A stretch of 10,033 nucleotides of DNA from Pyrinomonadaceae bacterium. Its GTDB lineage: Bacteria; Acidobacteriota; Blastocatellia; Pyrinomonadales; Pyrinomonadaceae. The stretch covers positions 1 to 10,033 of the forward strand of contig JAJAYR010000211.1 in assembly GCA_026786155.1 (NCBI GenBank), given 5' to 3'. The notes beneath the pieces are model-generated. The model made no database searches. It saw nothing but the letters and a program-made list of their open reading frames with translations, and was not told the origin of the DNA. The position numbers and the translations under genes are program-made. Each line of letters starts with the position of its first letter. The first letter of the stretch is position 1. Positions 7,204 to 10,033 of this stretch are shown piece by piece.

Positions 7204-7451
7204 CCTTACGCGATTTGCCCATCGGAGCGCGTCTGCTTGTCCGCACGAAAACCGATTGGCGGACAGCGGTCGTCTCGCAATTCTACACGGAAAAAGCGAC
7301 GCTCATCGTTTGTTCGCCGTCGGGCAGAACTTACCGTTTGCGTCGTCTGTTGGAGATGGAAATAAGTTTTGACGGGGAAATTGCGATTCTAAAAACGGAT
7401 TTGGAAGAAAACTGGCGCGACAATTTTTCGAGATACGATGTGCGTTGGTGA
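7179..7451 (+). CDS. Small conserved-looking protein of unknown function
   Basis: A 90-residue protein that I cannot assign to a named family. It starts at ATG 7179, inside the last 25 bases of the L,D-transpeptidase gene and in a different frame, which suggests translational coupling and a two-gene operon. It has no signal peptide or membrane segment. The sequence reads like a compact beta-rich domain: LPIGARLLVRTKTDWRTA, then VVSQFYTEKATLIVCSPSG, then RTYRLRRLLEMEISFDGE, and a charged end, ENWRDNFSRYDVRW. The alternating hydrophobic/polar strands and the codon use, which resembles its neighbours, support a true gene rather than a chance frame. A cytoplasmic SH3-like or PilZ-like fold is conceivable, but no key motif is present to support either. 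Confidence 0.72.
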   Translation: METPETNITLRDLPIGARLLVRTKTDWRTAVVSQFYTEKATLIVCSPSGRTYRLRRLLEMEISFDGEIAILKTDLEENWRDNFSRYDVRW

Positions 7452-7482
7452 ATAAACATTAAACGTAAAAATGCCAAAATTT

Positions 7483-7551
7483 AACAGGATAGACAGGATT
7501 TACAGGATAAATATCTTCTAAAAATATCCTGTAAATCCTGTCTATCCTGTT
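7483..7551. repeat. Inverted repeat of acaggat units, 27-bp perfect arms
   Basis: The arm at 7483-7509 is the exact reverse complement of 7525-7551, with a 15-base loop. Each arm holds three acaggat (or atcctgt) units about 9-10 bases apart, so the DNA would form a very stable cruciform or, once transcribed, a long hairpin. It lies exactly between the convergent small gene (stop at 7451) and the DUF1223 gene (stop at 7561), where it could end or stabilise transcripts from both sides, though it lacks a long U-tract. Repeats of this acaggat type occur between genes in many unrelated bacteria. No transposase gene accompanies it. Confidence 0.88.
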
Positions 7552-7560
7552 TGAATTGCC

Positions 7561-8370
7561 TTAGTTTAAACTTTTTTGATTCACGCCTAAGACTTTACGG
7601 CTCACGTTTTCCTGCACGAAGACGACGATTTTTAAGTTTTCCCGTTTCCAATTCGACTGAATCTGCAAAGCGGTTTCCACTTCCAGCGTTTTCTGTTCCG
7701 CCGTCAGCGTTCCGAGTGAAATCAGTTCACGGACGACCGACGTATGTGCCAATCGTCTGCCCGAATTTTCGCCGCGCCGGACGTTGGAGGCGAGATTGTC
7801 TTCGGCGACGGCGAGAAAAACCGTCGCGGTTTCGTGCGTCGGAATATCGGAAAGTTTTATTTTAAATTTGTCCGCGTCCTGCAAAATTTCGACGGTTGCC
7901 TTTTGATTTTTCGCCGCTTCCGCAATCGCTTTATTGGTTTTTTCTTCGTTGCTGCCGACAAATTCCGTGCGCCCGTCAACAATCATCTGCGGCGTGTAAT
8001 TTGAATCGAGTTTTAACGCCTGCGAATAAATCTGCTGCCGACGGCTGTAAATCGGCGACGAAAATTCGTCCTTCCAGCCGAGCGAATTCCAGTAATCAAC
8101 GTGCAGCGAAAGCGTAATAACTTCGACATCGGCAACCGGCTGTTCCTTTTCGATGCGCGACAGATTAACGTCGGCAGGCGGACAACTCGAACAGCCTTCC
8201 GACGTGAAAAGCTCAACCAGCACCGGCTTTTTTTTGTCGGTTTTAACCGGCGCGACTGTTTGATTTTTGACCGTCTGCTGCGCGTCGGCAACCGTCTGAT
8301 TATTTTTCAAACTCCACCCGACGACACCGGCTAACGCAAATAAAATTCCGAAAATAAAAACTCGTTTCAT
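7561..8370 (-). CDS. Membrane-anchored DUF1223 thioredoxin-like protein
   Basis: A 269-residue protein of the DUF1223 family (PF06764). Residues 4-20 (VFIFGILFALAGVVGWS) are a single N-terminal membrane anchor or uncleaved signal. A polar linker with two NQTVA units and a KTDKKKP stretch follows (about 23-49). The thioredoxin-like domain then shows the family's marks: VELFTSEGCSSCPPAD with C60 and C63, LSLHVDYWNSLGWKDEFSSP from about 88, and YTPQMIVDGRTEFVGS at 125-140. The CxxC and the cis-Pro-like YTPQM suggest thiol-disulfide chemistry on the outer face of the membrane, but no substrate is established. The frame is open upstream to 8505. The start at 8370 is chosen because AAGGAG precedes it and the membrane anchor begins there. 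It is divergent from uvrA and convergent with the small gene to its left. Confidence 0.88.
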   Translation of the reverse strand: MKRVFIFGILFALAGVVGWSLKNNQTVADAQQTVKNQTVAPVKTDKKKPVLVELFTSEGCSSCPPADVNLSRIEKEQPVADVEVITLSLHVDYWNSLGWKDEFSSPIYSRRQQIYSQALKLDSNYTPQMIVDGRTEFVGSNEEKTNKAIAEAAKNQKATVEILQDADKFKIKLSDIPTHETATVFLAVAEDNLASNVRRGENSGRRLAHTSVVRELISLGTLTAEQKTLEVETALQIQSNWKRENLKIVVFVQENVSRKVLGVNQKSLN

Positions 8371-8380
8371 TCTAAAAAAA

Positions 8381-8386
8381 CTCCTT
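8381..8386 (-). promoter_or_regulatory. Ribosome binding site of the DUF1223 gene
   Basis: Read on the minus strand, AAGGAG lies 10 bases before the ATG at 8368-8370. It supports this start over the upstream ATG at 8505, which would add 45 residues and almost meet the uvrA start at 8508. Confidence 0.7.
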
Positions 8387-8446
8387 GAAAGTATTATTAA
8401 CCAACTCGCTTTGATAATCCAGATTTTTCGATGCTTTATTCCCGTT

Positions 8447-8474
8447 TTGCGTCGCGCATTTGATTTGGTAAAAT
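8447..8474 (+). promoter_or_regulatory. Possible uvrA promoter in the divergent region
   Basis: TTGCGT at 8447-8452 and TAAAAT at 8469-8474, 16 bases apart, resemble -35 and -10 boxes and sit about 33 bases before the uvrA start. The whole 137-bp gap (8371-8507) must also serve the divergent DUF1223 gene. I see no LexA-type palindrome, so there is no sign of SOS control. The prediction rests on hexamer similarity alone. Confidence 0.35.
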
Positions 8475-8507
8475 TAAACTTTGCGCCAAAGGGCAGAAAT
8501 TTCATCT

Positions 8508-10033
8508 ATGCAAACAGCCGCCAAGAGTCAGGAAGAAGCCATCGTCGTGCGCGGTGCGCGGACGCATAATCTCAAAAACATCTCGTTTTCATTGCCGCTC
8601 AACAAATTAACGGTCGTTACGGGCGTTTCCGGTTCGGGCAAATCGTCGCTCGCCTTCGACACGATTTACGCCGAAGGTCAGCGTCGCTACGTCGAATCTT
8701 TGTCGGCGTATGCGCGGCAATTTCTCGAACGAATGGACAAGCCGGACGTTGACGAAATCTTGGGCATCGCGCCCGCGATTGCGATTCGGCAGAAAAACAC
8801 GACGCGCAATCCGCGTTCGACGGTGGCGACGCAAACGGAGATTTACGATTATTTGCGTCTGCTGTTTGCGCGTGTCGGACAAACCTTCTGCCACGTTTGC
8901 GGGCGCGAAGTCAAAAAAGATTCGCCCGAATCTTCGGCTGATGAAATTCTGGAAACTTTGGCAGAAGGCACACGGTTTTACGTTTTGTCTCCCGCCGAAA
9001 CGGAGGAATTTTTAATAAAAAAGAACAAAGATATTAAAGCGCAGGCAAAAATCCACACGCAAGCCGTGATATTGAGTTTGATGCAGCGCGGTTTTTCGCG
9101 CCTTTTGCGCGGCGGTGAAATGATTGAACTGCAAAAACCGGAAGATTACACTTTCACCGATTTTGAAAATACGTTCGTTCTCGTTGACCGTCTGAAAGCC
9201 GACAAAGAAATTCGGCAAAGATTGGTTGATTCGTTGGAAATTGCTTTTCACGAAAATCATTCGGCGGTGATTTTGACACCCGAAAATCAACGTCTGAATT
9301 TTTCCGAACGATTCATCTGCAAATACGACGGCACGATTTACGAAGAACCCGAACCCAGACTGTTCAGTTTTAATTCGCCGTTCGGCGCGTGTCCGGTTTG
9401 TCAGGGCTTCGGAAATTCGGTTGACGTTGATTTCGATTTAGTCGTGCCGAATCCGCTGCTGTCTTTAGAAGACGGCGCGATTGCTCCGTTCACGCGCCCG
9501 CAATACGATTGGGCGCGGAAAGAGTTGATGCGTTTTGCCGGAAGCGAGAATATTCCGGTTGACGTGCCGTTCGTTGATATTCCCGACGCACAAAAGGCGG
9601 AAATTTATGAAGGCAAAGGCAAATGGCGCGGCGTTCGCGGATTTTTCAAATGGCTCGAAACTAAAAAATATAAACTTCACGTCCGCGTTTTTATGTCGAA
9701 ATATCGCGGCTACACGCTCTGCCCCGAATGCAAAGGCGGCAGATTGCGACAGGCGGCGCGTGATGTCAAAGTCGGCGGCAGCAGTTTGCCCGAAATCGTC
9801 GCGCTTTCGATTACCAACGCGCAGAAATTTTTTGACGAATTAAAATTATCGGAAGAACGCGAACAAATCGCCGACAAATTGCTTTTGGAAATCCGCCGCC
9901 GCGTCAAATTTTTATCCGATGTCGGCTTAGATTATTTAACGCTTGACCGCTTGGCTTCGACTTTGAGCGGCGGCGAAGCGCAGAGAATCCAACTCGCCAC
10001 TAATTTAGGTTCGCTGCTCGTCGGAACGCTTTA
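8508..10033 (+). CDS. uvrA: Excinuclease ABC subunit A, N-terminal part (runs off the edge)
   Basis: The first 508 codons of UvrA, the damage-sensing ATPase of nucleotide-excision repair, which works with UvrB in the cytoplasm. Full-length UvrA is about 940-1000 residues, so roughly half is present. Residues 39-46 are the Walker A motif GVSGSGKS. YAEGQRRYVESLSAYARQFL (54-73) and IAIRQKNTTRNPRSTVAT (91-108) are characteristic of the family. CHVCGR at 128-133 is the first CxxC. The insertion-domain zinc module reads C271-K-Y-D274 ... C295-P-V-C298, with Asp where the second Cys is expected. TLCPECKGGRLR is a further CxxC. LSGGEAQRIQLA (486-497) is the first ABC signature, and VGTL at the edge leads into the expected YVLDEPS segment. 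ATG 8508 has no strong Shine-Dalgarno but gives the usual N-terminus and no earlier in-frame ATG exists nearby. Confidence 0.96.
   Translation, partial: MQTAAKSQEEAIVVRGARTHNLKNISFSLPLNKLTVVTGVSGSGKSSLAFDTIYAEGQRRYVESLSAYARQFLERMDKPDVDEILGIAPAIAIRQKNTTRNPRSTVATQTEIYDYLRLLFARVGQTFCHVCGREVKKDSPESSADEILETLAEGTRFYVLSPAETEEFLIKKNKDIKAQAKIHTQAVILSLMQRGFSRLLRGGEMIELQKPEDYTFTDFENTFVLVDRLKADKEIRQRLVDSLEIAFHENHSAVILTPENQRLNFSERFICKYDGTIYEEPEPRLFSFNSPFGACPVCQGFGNSVDVDFDLVVPNPLLSLEDGAIAPFTRPQYDWARKELMRFAGSENIPVDVPFVDIPDAQKAEIYEGKGKWRGVRGFFKWLETKKYKLHVRVFMSKYRGYTLCPECKGGRLRQAARDVKVGGSSLPEIVALSITNAQKFFDELKLSEEREQIADKLLLEIRRRVKFLSDVGLDYLTLDRLASTLSGGEAQRIQLATNLGSLLVGTL

Noticed and set aside
7483..7551. Possible CRISPR-like repeats in the acaggat element
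   Set aside because: The units are only 7 bases, the spacing is too short for spacers, the two halves are inverted rather than direct, and no cas gene is present.
8371..8505. Upstream start of the DUF1223 protein at 8505, adding 45 residues
   Set aside because: The added residues are basic and unlike the family, whereas AAGGAG and a membrane anchor mark the start at 8370.

Overview
The window looks like chromosome of an Acidobacteriota bacterium, most likely class Blastocatellia (Pyrinomonadaceae-like). This is inferred from three things. There is a very long TonB-dependent-receptor-like protein with an N-terminal carboxypeptidase-regulatory domain and the NGRNYSQL / LDGIE / GGxINVIGKSGGN pattern common in that phylum. 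The UvrA has an unusual zinc module. The intergenic regions carry short-period palindromic repeats (gatgatagctgatagat and acaggat types). No rRNA or marker gene fixes the taxonomy.

Layout, left to right. (1) Positions 1-170 hold the C-terminal end of an unidentified plus-strand gene. A strong, probably bidirectional hairpin terminator (192-223) separates it from (2) a convergent minus-strand gene (244-3909) for a 1221-residue outer-membrane receptor-like protein with a signal peptide. (3) A complete 1115-bp insertion sequence (4126-5240) sits upstream of that gene. It has perfect 15-bp terminal inverted repeats, a 5-bp target duplication TAATA, and one intact DDE transposase with the Y-2-R-3-E-6-K signature of the IS4/IS701 group. 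It split what was an intergenic region of about 327 bp between two divergent genes and broke no coding sequence. (4) Next is a plus-strand polytopic membrane protein with an HEGSH motif, an M50B-type site-2-protease-like metalloprotease, followed by a long hairpin terminator and a second palindromic repeat. (5) A secreted L,D-transpeptidase-like protein and a small 90-residue protein of unknown function overlap by 25 bp. (6) A 27-bp perfect inverted repeat built of acaggat units lies between that pair and (7) a convergent, membrane-anchored DUF1223 thioredoxin-like protein. (8) The 5' part of uvrA, divergent from the DUF1223 gene, runs off the right edge.

The genes do not form one pathway. 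Several act in the cell envelope (receptor, membrane protease, peptidoglycan cross-linking enzyme, thiol-disulfide-type protein), and uvrA belongs to nucleotide-excision repair. I see no prophage, CRISPR array, toxin-antitoxin pair or recognisable defence system. The points most worth a second look are the recent insertion sequence and its possible effect on the receptor gene, the Cys-to-Asp change in the UvrA zinc module, the small overlapping gene after the L,D-transpeptidase, and the two palindromic repeat elements.
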